Assembly (NCBI RefSeq): GCF_020073745.1
Contig: NZ_JAIRAU010000043.1
Location: 372,001 to 436,000 of the forward strand
DNA length: 64,000 nt
Reading direction: 5' to 3'
From: Nannocystis pusilla
Lineage (GTDB): Bacteria > Myxococcota_A > Polyangia > Nannocystales > Nannocystaceae
Shown: positions 1-8,035 of the stretch, one piece after another
Layout of the letters: every line of letters starts with the position of its first letter
How positions within the stretch are numbered: the first letter of the stretch is position 1
Translations under genes and position numbers: made by a program
Notes under the pieces: generated by a model
Databases searched by the model: none
What the model saw: the letters and a program-made list of their open reading frames with translations, nothing else
What the model was told of the DNA's origin: nothing

Positions 1-122
1 GCGTGTTCGACGTCGTCGCCGACGGCGACAAGATCTTCAGCAAGGATCAGCTGGGTCGCTTCCCCAGGCGCGGCGAGGTCGGCGACATGATCGCGCCGCT
101 GCTCGCCCGCCCTCGCCGTTGA
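1..122 (+). CDS. Rdx (SelW/SelT-like) family protein, C-terminal fragment
   Basis: The window opens inside a gene. The first complete codon is at 3 and the TGA stop is at 120-122, leaving 39 residues. The visible tail has the pattern V-F-D-V-x-A-D-G-D-x-I-F-S-K followed by G-R-F-P and G-E-V, which matches the C-terminal half of the Rdx family (bacterial SelW-like thioredoxin-fold proteins). The CxxC or CxxU redox motif would lie upstream, outside the window, so it cannot be checked. The family call rests on this short stretch alone. Confidence 0.7.
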   Translation, partial: VFDVVADGDKIFSKDQLGRFPRRGEVGDMIAPLLARPRR

Positions 123-237
123 TCCAGCAAGCTCGGCGGCATTCCGGCTATTTACGGCAAAATGCCCGTAAAAAGAACGCACAGACACGATCAGCGCGCT
201 CTTGCGCAGCGCAAGGACGCCCCGTAATGATGAGCGC

Positions 238-2070
238 ATGTCCGTGGTCGCGTCGCGTTCGGCTGTCGTCGCCGTGCTGTTCGTGGGGTGTAGTTACGAA
301 CCGACCGTCGGCGGCGACGACGTCGGCGTCGAGCTGACCGAAGGGGCAGGTTCGTCGGAGGCCGACGAGGCGGGCGACGACACCACGGAGGACGCGCCGA
401 AGCTGTGCGAGGACGCCTGCGAGGACGGCGCCGCCGCATGCGAGGGCGACGGCGTGGCCCGCTGCGCCGCCGACGAGCACGGCTGCCTCGCATGGCTGGC
501 CCCCGAGCCATGTCCTGAAGGACAGGCGTGCAGCGACGGCGCCTGCTCCGCCGCGGCCGGGTTCGTGCGCGAGGCCGAGGCGTGGGCGGTGCCGGCGGGG
601 GGGCGCGCGGGTGCCGGCTACGCCACGCCGAGCGGGCGGGCGGCCGCCGTCGGCGACGACGACTGGGAGCTGCTCGACCTCGACGGCGACGGCGCGCTCG
701 ACCTCGTGCGCACGGCCGCCGCGTACCCCGCGGGCGACGGGTTCGTCACGCGCACCAAAGGCTTCCCGCTCGGCCCGTTCTGGGAGGTGCACCGGGGCGG
801 CGGGATCGACGGCTTCGCCGCGGGGCCGATGGCGTGGTCGTTGCCGGTCGGCGTCGGGCTCGGCGGTCGCGGCCTGATCGCCAGCGCCGGCGAGCCGCAG
901 GTCGACGGCGACCTCGTGTGGGCCGTGCGCGACGTCGACGGCGACGCCCGGCCCGACCTCGTCGTCACCGGCGTGCGCGCGCCCGACGACTCGCTGGTCC
1001 CGCTCGGGCCGGCGGACGCGCCGCGCTGGGACGTCTACCGCAACGACGGCAGCGGCTTCGCCGACCAGGCCGAGCCGTGGCCGCTGCCGACCGGCAGCGA
1101 CGGCAAGTTCTTCCACCACGTCGACGGCGCCGCCGCGGCCGCCAACGGCCCGGCCTGGTCGCTGCTCGACCTCGACGGCGACGGCTGGAGCGACCTCGTG
1201 ATCACCGGCCGCAGCGCCCCGCCGCTCCACGTCGTCCCTGGCTTTCCGGGCAGCCCGCACTGGCAGCTGCACCGCGGCGGCCCCGGCGGCTTCGAGCCGA
1301 GCTTCGCGCTGTGGTCGCTGCCGCTCGGCGGCGGGGCCGAGACCGGCTTCGCCGGCCTGTCCGGCGGCGCCGCGGCGCCCGGCGATCAGCTGTGGGCGCT
1401 GCTCGACCTCGACGGCGACGGCCGTCGCGAGCTCGTCGTCACCGGTCAGCTCGACGACGCCGCCGTCGGCCCGGCCGCGCTCGCGCTCGACGGCGCCCCG
1501 GGGTGGGCCGTCTATTCCGCCGGCGCCGACGGGTTCGAGCTGTCCCCGCGGACAGTCGCCGTGCCGGCCGCCGGCGGCGCCACCGGCGGGCGCGGCTACT
1601 ACGCCGCGAGCGGCGGCCAGGACATCGCCGGCAGCAGCAGCGGCCCCTACGACGCCAACGGCTGGGAGCTGCTCGACCTCGACGGCGACCGCCGGCTCGA
1701 CCTCGTCGTCACCAACGAGGCCCGCGAGATCGCCGGCGGCGTGTACAAGCGCGGCGCGCTCGGCGGTGACGCGCCGTACTGGGACGTGTACTTCGGGACA
1801 GACGCCGGCTTCGTCGCCGCCACCCGCTGGCCGACCCCGACCGGCGGCTTCATCGGCCGCGGCTTCCTGTGGGCCCGCGGCGTGCTCGACCCGGTGCCCG
1901 AGAACCAGGGCACGGTGCTGTGGCACACCGGCGACCTCGACGGCGATGCCCGCCCCGAGCTCGTCGTCACCGGCCTGGCCGCGCCGGGCGCGGGCAACGA
2001 CCCGTGGAGCTGGCAGGTGCCCGGGCTCGACGGCAAGCCGCACTGGCAGGTCCACTGGCAGTCGCGCTAG
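238..2070 (+). CDS. Secreted lipoprotein with six FG-GAP/VCBS-like repeats
   Basis: 610 aa. The ATG at 238 gives a short signal peptide ending in the lipobox LFVGC (Cys18), so a surface or periplasmic lipoprotein is expected. An acidic linker follows, then a Cys-rich segment (about residues 55-110), then six repeats built on L-D-x-D-G-D-x-x-x-D/E-L-V-x-T, the Ca2+-binding-loop pattern of FG-GAP/VCBS beta-propeller repeats. Repeat spacing is about 80-90 residues with W-x-V-Y/H motifs between. In-frame starts upstream (TTG at 202) would bury the signal peptide. Two perfect TGTCC-N4-GGACA palindromes of the window-wide repeat family lie inside the coding sequence (509-526 and 1539-1556). The ligand is unknown. 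Confidence 0.85.
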   Translation: MSVVASRSAVVAVLFVGCSYEPTVGGDDVGVELTEGAGSSEADEAGDDTTEDAPKLCEDACEDGAAACEGDGVARCAADEHGCLAWLAPEPCPEGQACSDGACSAAAGFVREAEAWAVPAGGRAGAGYATPSGRAAAVGDDDWELLDLDGDGALDLVRTAAAYPAGDGFVTRTKGFPLGPFWEVHRGGGIDGFAAGPMAWSLPVGVGLGGRGLIASAGEPQVDGDLVWAVRDVDGDARPDLVVTGVRAPDDSLVPLGPADAPRWDVYRNDGSGFADQAEPWPLPTGSDGKFFHHVDGAAAAANGPAWSLLDLDGDGWSDLVITGRSAPPLHVVPGFPGSPHWQLHRGGPGGFEPSFALWSLPLGGGAETGFAGLSGGAAAPGDQLWALLDLDGDGRRELVVTGQLDDAAVGPAALALDGAPGWAVYSAGADGFELSPRTVAVPAAGGATGGRGYYAASGGQDIAGSSSGPYDANGWELLDLDGDRRLDLVVTNEAREIAGGVYKRGALGGDAPYWDVYFGTDAGFVAATRWPTPTGGFIGRGFLWARGVLDPVPENQGTVLWHTGDLDGDARPELVVTGLAAPGAGNDPWSWQVPGLDGKPHWQVHWQSR

Positions 2071-2760
2071 TCGGCCGCGCACGCCTTGACCGTCGGGCTG
2101 TCCGGCGCGACGCTGTCCTATAGAGCATGTCCTGGGAGACAGCCTCGACGAGGAACCTCCGTGCGGCGGGGGCGGAGGGGCGGGGCGCAGCAGGGCCATG
2201 TCTTTCGAGACAGCCTCGACGAGGAACCTCCGAGCGGGGGGGCGGAGGGGCGGGGCGCAGCGGGGGGACTTATGTCCTTCGAGACAGCCTCGACGAGGAA
2301 CCTCCGCGTGCGGCGAAGGCGGGGCCTGCGACGATCGCCGCCGGGCGCCGCAGTGGGACGCCGCGAGGGTGTTCATGTCCTTCGAGACAGCCTCGGCGAG
2401 CAACCTCCGTGCGGCGAACGGCGGGGCCTGAGACGATCGCCGCCGGGCGCCGCGGTGGGACGCCGCGAGCACTTCTGTCCTTCGAGACAGCCTCGGCGAG
2501 GAACCTCCGTGCGGCGAAAGGCGGGGCCTGAGACGATCGCCGCCGGGCGGACGAGGGGCGGCGCGGTGGGACGCAGCGGGGGGCTCCGCGCCTGACGCGC
2601 AGACGGCGAGCCAATCTTCGGACGCGCCCCGGCTTCCATCGCCGTCGAGCATCTGGCGTGGAAGGACCCGCGTCGCGACGGGACCCGCCGCGCCGCCCCT
2701 CGTCCGCCCACTCGAGACCTTCCGGGGCCCCGCCCCCCCGATCACGCGAATGCCCGCCTC
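2071..2760. repeat. Intergenic block with five imperfect tandem repeats
   Basis: No gene is supported in this 690-bp gap between convergent genes. It holds five imperfect direct repeats whose heads start at about 2126, 2197, 2271, 2374 and 2474 (spacings 71, 74, 103 and 100 bp). Each head is a palindrome of the type CATGTCC-TTCG-AGACAGC followed by CTCGACGAGGAACCTCCG. The last three copies also share a longer tail containing GGGGCCTGAGACGATCGCCG and CCGCCGGGCG. Open frames cross the block on both strands but encode only the repeat. The palindromic heads belong to the 14-bp CATG family found elsewhere, so the block may act as a terminator between the two genes. Confidence 0.8.
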
Positions 2761-3321
2761 CTAGCGCTCCGCGATGGTCGGCATGATCACCAGTCGGTCG
2801 AGGATCCCCGCGATCGTCGCGATCGGCAGCTCCTCGGCCTGTCGCAGCCACCAGCCGATGATCTCGATCGTCGCCGACGTCGCGAACGTGACGCGGAGGT
2901 CGATCGGGCAGACGGACGCCGTGTTGGGCGAAGCCGCCGCGAGCTCGCGCGCCTGGCCGACGAACTGCTCGCGCAGTCGCGGCGCCGCGCCGCCCGTCAG
3001 CAGCGCCCGCCACAGGGCCTTGCGCCGCGAGATGAACTCGAACAGCGCCACGCAGGCGCGGCCCGTGTTCTCGGCCGAGAACAGCGGCATCGCCTCGCCG
3101 AGCAGCCCCGCGATCTCGTCGGCCGCGAGGTCGTCGAGCAGCGCCTCCTTGTCGGGGTAGTGGCGGAAGAAGGTCGCGTAGCCGACCCCCGCCTTCGCCG
3201 CGAGCGCGCGCACCGTGATGCCCTCGAACGGCCCCTGCTCGAGCAGCGTGAGCATCGCGCGCAGGAGCTTGGCGCGGGTGCGCACCTGGCGGGCGTCGGT
3301 TGCTGAGGCGTCGGAGACCAT
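2761..3321 (-). CDS. TetR/AcrR family transcriptional repressor
   Basis: 186 aa. The N-terminal helix-turn-helix (about residues 16-62) shows the TetR pattern: ITVRALAAKAGVGYATFFRHY followed by PDKEALL. The C-terminal part is a typical variable ligand-binding domain. The ATG at 3321 lies at the edge of a 25-bp inverted repeat covering the divergent promoter region, so autoregulation and control of the P450 gene are likely. The ligand cannot be inferred. Its 3' side faces the tandem-repeat block. Confidence 0.9.
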   Translation of the reverse strand: MVSDASATDARQVRTRAKLLRAMLTLLEQGPFEGITVRALAAKAGVGYATFFRHYPDKEALLDDLAADEIAGLLGEAMPLFSAENTGRACVALFEFISRRKALWRALLTGGAAPRLREQFVGQARELAAASPNTASVCPIDLRVTFATSATIEIIGWWLRQAEELPIATIAGILDRLVIMPTIAER

Positions 3322-3345
3322 TTATGATACAGTGTGTCTCATAAA
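3300..3345 (+). promoter_or_regulatory. P450 promoter overlapped by a TetR-type operator
   Basis: A sigma70-like promoter reads TTGCTG (3300-3305), a 17-bp spacer, then TATGAT (3323-3328), directed at the P450 gene. Overlapping the -10 box is a near-perfect inverted repeat at 3321-3345: TTTATGATACA, a 3-bp centre GTG, then TGTCTCATAAA (one mismatch between arms). The repeat also covers the repressor's start codon. This is the arrangement expected for an autoregulated TetR repressor. The site is seen directly; binding is inferred. Confidence 0.75.
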
Positions 3346-3369
3346 ACCGAGACGGGGAGCGGGCCGGCG

Positions 3370-4545
3370 ATGAGCGTGGATTCTGCGGCGAAATGTCCTT
3401 TTACATCCACCCGCAACGACAGCAAGAGCGCGGCCGTCGTCACGCGGAGGATGAAGGTCGAGAGCGGGGCCGAGCACGTCCGCGCCTACGAGCGTGCGCG
3501 GGAGATCTTGCTGAGCAAGGAGCTGCTGCAGGGCGGGGCCGGGGCGGAGTTCGTCGACACCAGCGATCCGGACAAGGCGCCGGTGTTCTTCCTCGACGGC
3601 GCGCCGCACCGGGACAAGCGGACCAGCATCGCCCGCTTCTTCACCCAGCGGGCGATCACCAGCCGCTACCACGCGATCATCGAGCGGGAGACGGCGCGGC
3701 TGCTCGGTCAACTGCGGCGCGACGGGCGGGTCCAGCTCGACATCGTCAGCTTCGAGCTCACGGTCGCGGTCGCGGCCAACATCGTCGGGCTGACCGACAG
3801 CGACATGCCGAGGATGGCGCGGCGGCTGGCGCTCCTGTTGTCGGCCGGCTGGCACCACCGGCTCAACGTCCTCGCCAGGCTGTCCGCCGGCCTGCGGAAG
3901 GGGCAGGCGATGCTGAGCTTCTACCTCAACGACGTCACCCCGGCCGTCCGCGCGCGCCGCAAGGCGCCGCAGGACGACCTCATCTCCGAGCTCCTGGCCA
4001 GGGGGGCCTCGTGGCGGGCGATCCTCACCGAGTGCATGACCTACGCCGCCGCCGGGATGGTGACCACGCGCGAGTTCATCGTCATGGCCGCCTGGCACCT
4101 GTTCGATCGCCCGGAGCTGCGGGCCGACTTCCTCGCGGGCGACGAGGCGCGTCAGTTTGCGATCTTGAACGAGATCCTCCGGCTCGAGCCGATCGCCTCG
4201 CTCCTGTACCGGCGCAAGCCTGAACAGCCGGGCGCGCGCCACGAGAAGTACGCGCTCGACCTGCGGGCCATCCACGGGGACGAGGCCGCCGTCGGGCCGT
4301 GCCCGCACGCGCTCGACCCCGATCGGGCCGAGCGGCTCAACACCAACGGCGCCTTCCTCAGCTTCGGCGCCGGCGCGCATCACTGCCCCGGCAAGCTGGT
4401 CGCGCTGCACGAGACGCGCATGTTCCTCGACGCGCTGCTCCGCGTCCCCGGGGTCCGCCTCGAGCGCGCGCCCGACGTCGGCTGGTCGGAGATGTTGCTG
4501 AGCTACGAGCTGCGCAACGCGGTCGTGACCTGCGACCGCGCGTGA
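3370..4545 (+). CDS. Cytochrome P450
   Basis: 391 aa, a usual length for soluble bacterial P450s. The heme-binding loop is FGAGAHHCPGKL with the thiolate Cys at about residue 339. The K-helix ExxR motif (E-I-L-R) starts at about residue 268. The I-helix has A-A-G-M-V-T-T in place of the common (A/G)GxxT. No membrane anchor is seen. The ATG at 3370 has GGGGAG about 10 bp upstream; the in-frame GTG at 3334 would start inside the operator. The substrate is unknown. Control by the divergent TetR protein suggests induction by a small molecule that may be its substrate. No ferredoxin or reductase gene is adjacent. Confidence 0.92.
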   Translation: MSVDSAAKCPFTSTRNDSKSAAVVTRRMKVESGAEHVRAYERAREILLSKELLQGGAGAEFVDTSDPDKAPVFFLDGAPHRDKRTSIARFFTQRAITSRYHAIIERETARLLGQLRRDGRVQLDIVSFELTVAVAANIVGLTDSDMPRMARRLALLLSAGWHHRLNVLARLSAGLRKGQAMLSFYLNDVTPAVRARRKAPQDDLISELLARGASWRAILTECMTYAAAGMVTTREFIVMAAWHLFDRPELRADFLAGDEARQFAILNEILRLEPIASLLYRRKPEQPGARHEKYALDLRAIHGDEAAVGPCPHALDPDRAERLNTNGAFLSFGAGAHHCPGKLVALHETRMFLDALLRVPGVRLERAPDVGWSEMLLSYELRNAVVTCDRA

Positions 4546-4759
4546 CGCCCACGCGAGCGGGCGCCCGCGCCGGCGCCGCGAGCGTGTCGGGCCAACATCG
4601 ACCGACGAGCGAAGCGGCCAGCGTGGCGGAGAACCGAGCCCTCGCGCCGGGCTCCGACACGCGAGGCGCGAGGAGGGCGCCCATCGGGCGAACATGTGAC
4701 CGGCGAGCGTGGCGGAGAGCCGGCGAGGCTGCTCGAAATGGCCCGGTCGCGGCGCTAGG

Positions 4760-5629
4760 ATGGCGGGCGTGACGACGGCGAGCGGAGGGCAACCAGGACT
4801 GGCGCGGTGCTTCGGCGTGTTCGGCGATCCGGTCGCGCACTCGCGTTCGCCGGCGATGCACGCGGCCGCGTTCGCGGCGCTCGGGCTGCCGCACCGCTAC
4901 CTCGCCTTCCACGTCGCCCCCGCGCGGCTGGCCGCGGCCGTCCGTGGCGCCGCGGCGCTGGGGTTCGGCGGGGTCAACCTCACCGTGCCGCACAAGCAGG
5001 CCGCGCTCGCGCTGTGCGACGAGCTCGGGGCGGAGGCGCAGCGGATCGGCGCGGTCAACACGCTCGTGTTCGCCGAGGGCGCGGTCGTCGGTCACAACAC
5101 CGACGGGCGCGGCATCGCGGCGGCCGTCCGTCAGCTCTCGCCGGCGCCTGTCCGTGAGGCCATGGTCCTTGGGTCAGGTGGTGCGTCGCGGGCCGTCGTC
5201 GACGCGATCGCCGGCGAGCTCCTCGGTCCCGGAGGACATGTCCGGTGGGTCAGCCGCGATCCGGCCGCGCTGGCGGCCGCGCTCGCGCCGGGTGGTCCGG
5301 TCGTCGCGGCCGGGTGGGACGAGGCGAGGAGCGGGGCGCCGGTCGACCTCCTCGTGAATTGCACCACCGTCGGCATGGCTCATGGTCCGGGCGAGCTTCC
5401 GGTCGCTGCCGCGACGCTGGTCGACGGTCTCGCGGTCGGGGCGCGCGTGGTCGACATCGTCTATCCGCGGCCGGCGGGCGGCCTGCTCGACCTCGCCGAG
5501 GCGGCCGGCGCTGCCGTGCAGGACGGCCTCGAGATGCTCCTGTGGCAGGGCGTGTACGCCGAGGAGCTGTGGCTCGGTCGCCCGCTCGGGCCCGACGTCG
5601 TCGCCGCCATGCGGGCCGCCCTGCGATGA
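4760..5629 (+). CDS. aroE: Shikimate dehydrogenase
   Basis: 289 aa. It would catalyse NADPH-dependent reduction of 3-dehydroshikimate to shikimate in aromatic amino acid synthesis, in the cytoplasm. Family motifs appear in order: HSRSPAMH (substrate binding), NLTVPHK with the catalytic Lys, GAVNTLV, GHNTDG, the Rossmann loop LGSGGASRAV, VNCTTVGM, and QDGLEMLLWQG near the C-terminus. The ATG at 4760 keeps the usual short lead before the first strand; the frame is open further upstream but without homology. Two units of the 14-bp CATG repeat (5147-5178) lie inside the coding sequence where the catalytic domain joins the nucleotide-binding domain, without breaking the frame. Confidence 0.93.
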   Translation: MAGVTTASGGQPGLARCFGVFGDPVAHSRSPAMHAAAFAALGLPHRYLAFHVAPARLAAAVRGAAALGFGGVNLTVPHKQAALALCDELGAEAQRIGAVNTLVFAEGAVVGHNTDGRGIAAAVRQLSPAPVREAMVLGSGGASRAVVDAIAGELLGPGGHVRWVSRDPAALAAALAPGGPVVAAGWDEARSGAPVDLLVNCTTVGMAHGPGELPVAAATLVDGLAVGARVVDIVYPRPAGGLLDLAEAAGAAVQDGLEMLLWQGVYAEELWLGRPLGPDVVAAMRAALR

Positions 5630-6376
5630 ATCGCGGCCGGCGGCGAAATCGCAGATCTGTCCCCGGGGCCTGGTGGGGCCAGCGGGCGCTTGCCGGCGGC
5701 ACGATCGCCGATCTGTCCGCGGGGTCCGGTGACGACGGCGTGGGCGTTTCGCCGCTGTTCGCTCGTATCGGCGGCCCTGGCGGCGAAGGGCGCCCCGATC
5801 TGCATGCGTGGATCGTCGGCCCCTGGGCGAACGCGGCGCCGGGGTCTTCAGCCCCGAAAATTTGCTCCGCCGATCGACCTCGGGCATGGTCGCCGCGGCT
5901 GCTGCGCTCTCGGACATGGCCGATCGATCTGGTGCTGTGATCTGACCTGAAGATCTGATCACCTTTTCTGTCCGCGAGGACAGACGGCTCGGTGCGCCCT
6001 GGAGGTGATGGGGCGTCCGATCTCCCTGAAAAATGGTTTGCCTCGATCCGGTGTGATCGAGGCCCTCGATCCGGACTCGCGGGCGGCGGGCCCGGCCGCG
6101 CCTGCTCGCTTGAAAATCTGTCCTTTTGAACATATGCGGCGGCTCCCCGCGAGAGCCGTCGTAGGCCCGATTTGGCGATCACCGCGGCGAATTCGCCGGT
6201 GATGCCGCGTCTGCGGGGCCTTTGCGAGGGTGCGAGCCGGACCTACATGCGACTACATAGCCTCGTGAAGAACACAAATTTTTTGCAATGAGCGATCGCC
6301 TCGGATAAGTGCGTAGTTCGAGAAGCGAAGCACATGACCGTCAGGCCAGGGTCCGACGGGAAAGTGGGCAGGCAGT
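5630..6376. other. Long gene-free region upstream of ftsZ
   Basis: About 750 bp with no supported gene. It has two related segments (about 5637-5672 and 5693-5730) sharing a G/C-rich lead and then GATCTGTCCSCGGGG. Isolated 14-bp repeat units follow: TCTG-TCC-GCGA-GGA-CAGA near 5970 and TCTG-TCC-TTTT-GAA-CATA near 6117. The last 120 bp (about 6260-6320) are unusually AT-rich for this DNA and include a T6 run and GGATAAGT, so the ftsZ promoter most likely lies there. I could not fix its boxes with confidence. Confidence 0.55.
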
Positions 6377-7849
6377 ATGGCGCAGTTCGAACTCGAGGAA
6401 ATCGTTCAACAGGCGAAGATCAAGGTCATCGGCGTCGGCGGAGCCGGAGGCAACGCCGTCAATACGATGATCACGAACAAGGTCGAGGGCGTCGAGTTCT
6501 ACACGGCGAACACGGACGTCCAGGCGCTCGAGAAGAGCATGGCCCAGACCGTGATCCAGCTCGGCAAGGACGTGACTCGCGGGCTCGGGGCCGGCGCCAA
6601 CCCGGAGAAGGGGCGCGAGGCGGCGCTGGAGAGCGTGGACGAGATCGCCGAGGCGCTGCGCGGGGCCGACATGGTGTTCGTGACGGCGGGCATGGGCGGC
6701 GGCACCGGCACGGGCGCCGCGCCGATCATCGCCCAGATCGCGCGTGAGATGGGCGCGCTGACCGTCGGCGTGGTCACCAAGCCGTTCCGCTTCGAGGGCA
6801 AGCGGCGTCTGCGGTTCGCCGACGCCGGCATCGAGAAGCTCGAGAAGGCCGTCGACACGCTGATCACGATCCCGAACGACCGCCTGCTGCAGGTCACCAG
6901 CTCGAACACCAGCCTGCTCGACAGCTTCCGCCTGGCCGACGAGGTGCTGCAGCACGCGACCCAGGGCGTGTCCGACCTCATCACCGTGCCCGGCATCATC
7001 AACGTCGACTTCGCCGACGTGCGCACGATCATGTCCGGTCAGGGCCGCGCGCTCATGGGCATGGGCATCGGCCACGACGAGGGTCGGGCCCTGCAGGCGG
7101 CGCAGCAGGCGATCAGCTCGCCGCTGCTCGAGGACGTCACGATCCACGGCGCGCAGGGCATCCTGATCAACATCACCGCCGGGCCCGACCTCAAGCTGCA
7201 CGAGGTCGAGGAGGCCGCCTCGCTGATCCAGGAGGCCGCCCACGAGGACTGCAACATCATCTTCGGCGCGGTCATCGACCACAACATGGGCGACGCGCTG
7301 CGCATCACCGTCATCGCCACCGGCTTCGACCGCCACGCGCCGGCCGAGGAGGAGCTCGAGCAGGTCATCCGCTCGACCATGGCGAGCCCGCCGGGCAAGC
7401 GCCGCTCGCAGGTCCAGGTGCCGTTCGGCATGCCGGCCGCCGCGCCGGTGCAGCAGCAGAACCCGATGTTCGCCGCGGTCCCGCCGCAGCCGCCGCCGCA
7501 CCCGCAGCAGCACCCGCAGCAGAGCTCCAGCAGCCTGCGGCAGTCGATGGTCGAGCGCATCGCCACCCACGACCGCGCGCCCACGCCTGTCCCCTCGGCC
7601 AGCTCCGCGAGCATGAGCCGCTCCGGCGTGATCGGCCAGCCGAGCGCCCCGCAGGTGCACCCGCAGCAGGTGCACCCGCAGCAGGTGCACCCGCAGCAGG
7701 TGCACCCGCAGCAGGTGCACCCGCAGCAGGTGCACGTGCAGCAGCACGCGGTGCGGCAGTCGCAGCGGGTCGAGCCGCCGGCCGTCAGCGACCCGAGCGA
7801 GATCCCGGCGTTCCTGCGCCGGCGCGACGAGAACGGCTTCATCCGCTGA
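6377..7849 (+). CDS. ftsZ: Cell division protein FtsZ
   Basis: 490 aa, a GTP-dependent tubulin-like protein that forms the division ring. The start region IKVIGVGGAGGNAVN and the tubulin signature GGGTGTG (residues 107-113) are intact, as is the conserved core to about residue 325. The rest is a long disordered linker rich in Pro, Gln and His, containing six tandem V-H-P-Q-Q units. It ends with the conserved C-terminal peptide D-P-S-E-I-P-A-F-L-R-R, which normally binds FtsA and other partners. At 490 aa it is longer than most FtsZ because of the linker. It is not next to ftsQ-ftsA, which lie 8 kb downstream on the same strand. AGGCAG upstream of the ATG is a weak ribosome site. Confidence 0.98.
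   Translation: MAQFELEEIVQQAKIKVIGVGGAGGNAVNTMITNKVEGVEFYTANTDVQALEKSMAQTVIQLGKDVTRGLGAGANPEKGREAALESVDEIAEALRGADMVFVTAGMGGGTGTGAAPIIAQIAREMGALTVGVVTKPFRFEGKRRLRFADAGIEKLEKAVDTLITIPNDRLLQVTSSNTSLLDSFRLADEVLQHATQGVSDLITVPGIINVDFADVRTIMSGQGRALMGMGIGHDEGRALQAAQQAISSPLLEDVTIHGAQGILINITAGPDLKLHEVEEAASLIQEAAHEDCNIIFGAVIDHNMGDALRITVIATGFDRHAPAEEELEQVIRSTMASPPGKRRSQVQVPFGMPAAAPVQQQNPMFAAVPPQPPPHPQQHPQQSSSSLRQSMVERIATHDRAPTPVPSASSASMSRSGVIGQPSAPQVHPQQVHPQQVHPQQVHPQQVHPQQVHVQQHAVRQSQRVEPPAVSDPSEIPAFLRRRDENGFIR
7655..7744 (+). repeat. 15-bp tandem repeat in the FtsZ linker
   Basis: Six copies of GTGCACCCGCAGCAG run head to tail (starts 7655, 7670, 7685, 7700, 7715, 7730; the last reads GTGCACGTGCAGCAG). 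They encode V-H-P-Q-Q repeats in the variable C-terminal linker. Near-identical codons point to recent slippage or unequal exchange, so copy number may vary between strains. Confidence 0.95.
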
Positions 7850-7915
7850 GGCCGCCGGCGCGCGCGAGGGGCATGCTCGGCGAGCGCGCCCTCGTCGCCA
7901 GGCCGCTCGAAGGGA

Positions 7916-8018
7916 CATGCCCGAAGGGACATGTCCCTTTTGCGCGTCCGTCGTCGCGCCTCGAGCCGCCGTCATGCATGAAAGGGCATGCCCGATCGGG
8001 CATGTCCCTTTACGCATG
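7916..8018. terminator. CATG-repeat arrays between convergent ftsZ and SDR genes
   Basis: Two arrays of the 14-bp repeat lie here. CATG cores fall at 7916 and 7930, then at 7973, 7987, 8001 and 8015, all exactly 14 bp apart. They form strong hairpins: AAGGGACATGTCCCTT (7924-7939), followed by TTG, and the pair AAAGGGCATGCCCG / CGGGCATGTCCCTTT (7981-8013). The T-runs after the stems make them look like intrinsic terminators, one for each of the two convergent genes. Termination is inferred. Confidence 0.7.
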
Positions 8019-8035
8019 TCCCGTTCAGAGACAGC

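Noticed and set aside
2126..2575. CRISPR array
   Set aside because: Repeats are 71-103 bp apart with most of the unit conserved; there are no unique spacers of uniform length and no cas genes.
148..2745. 865-codon open frame antisense to the FG-GAP lipoprotein and repeat block
   Set aside because: It crosses both the tandem repeats and the antisense of the real gene; only the plus strand has a signal peptide and lipobox.
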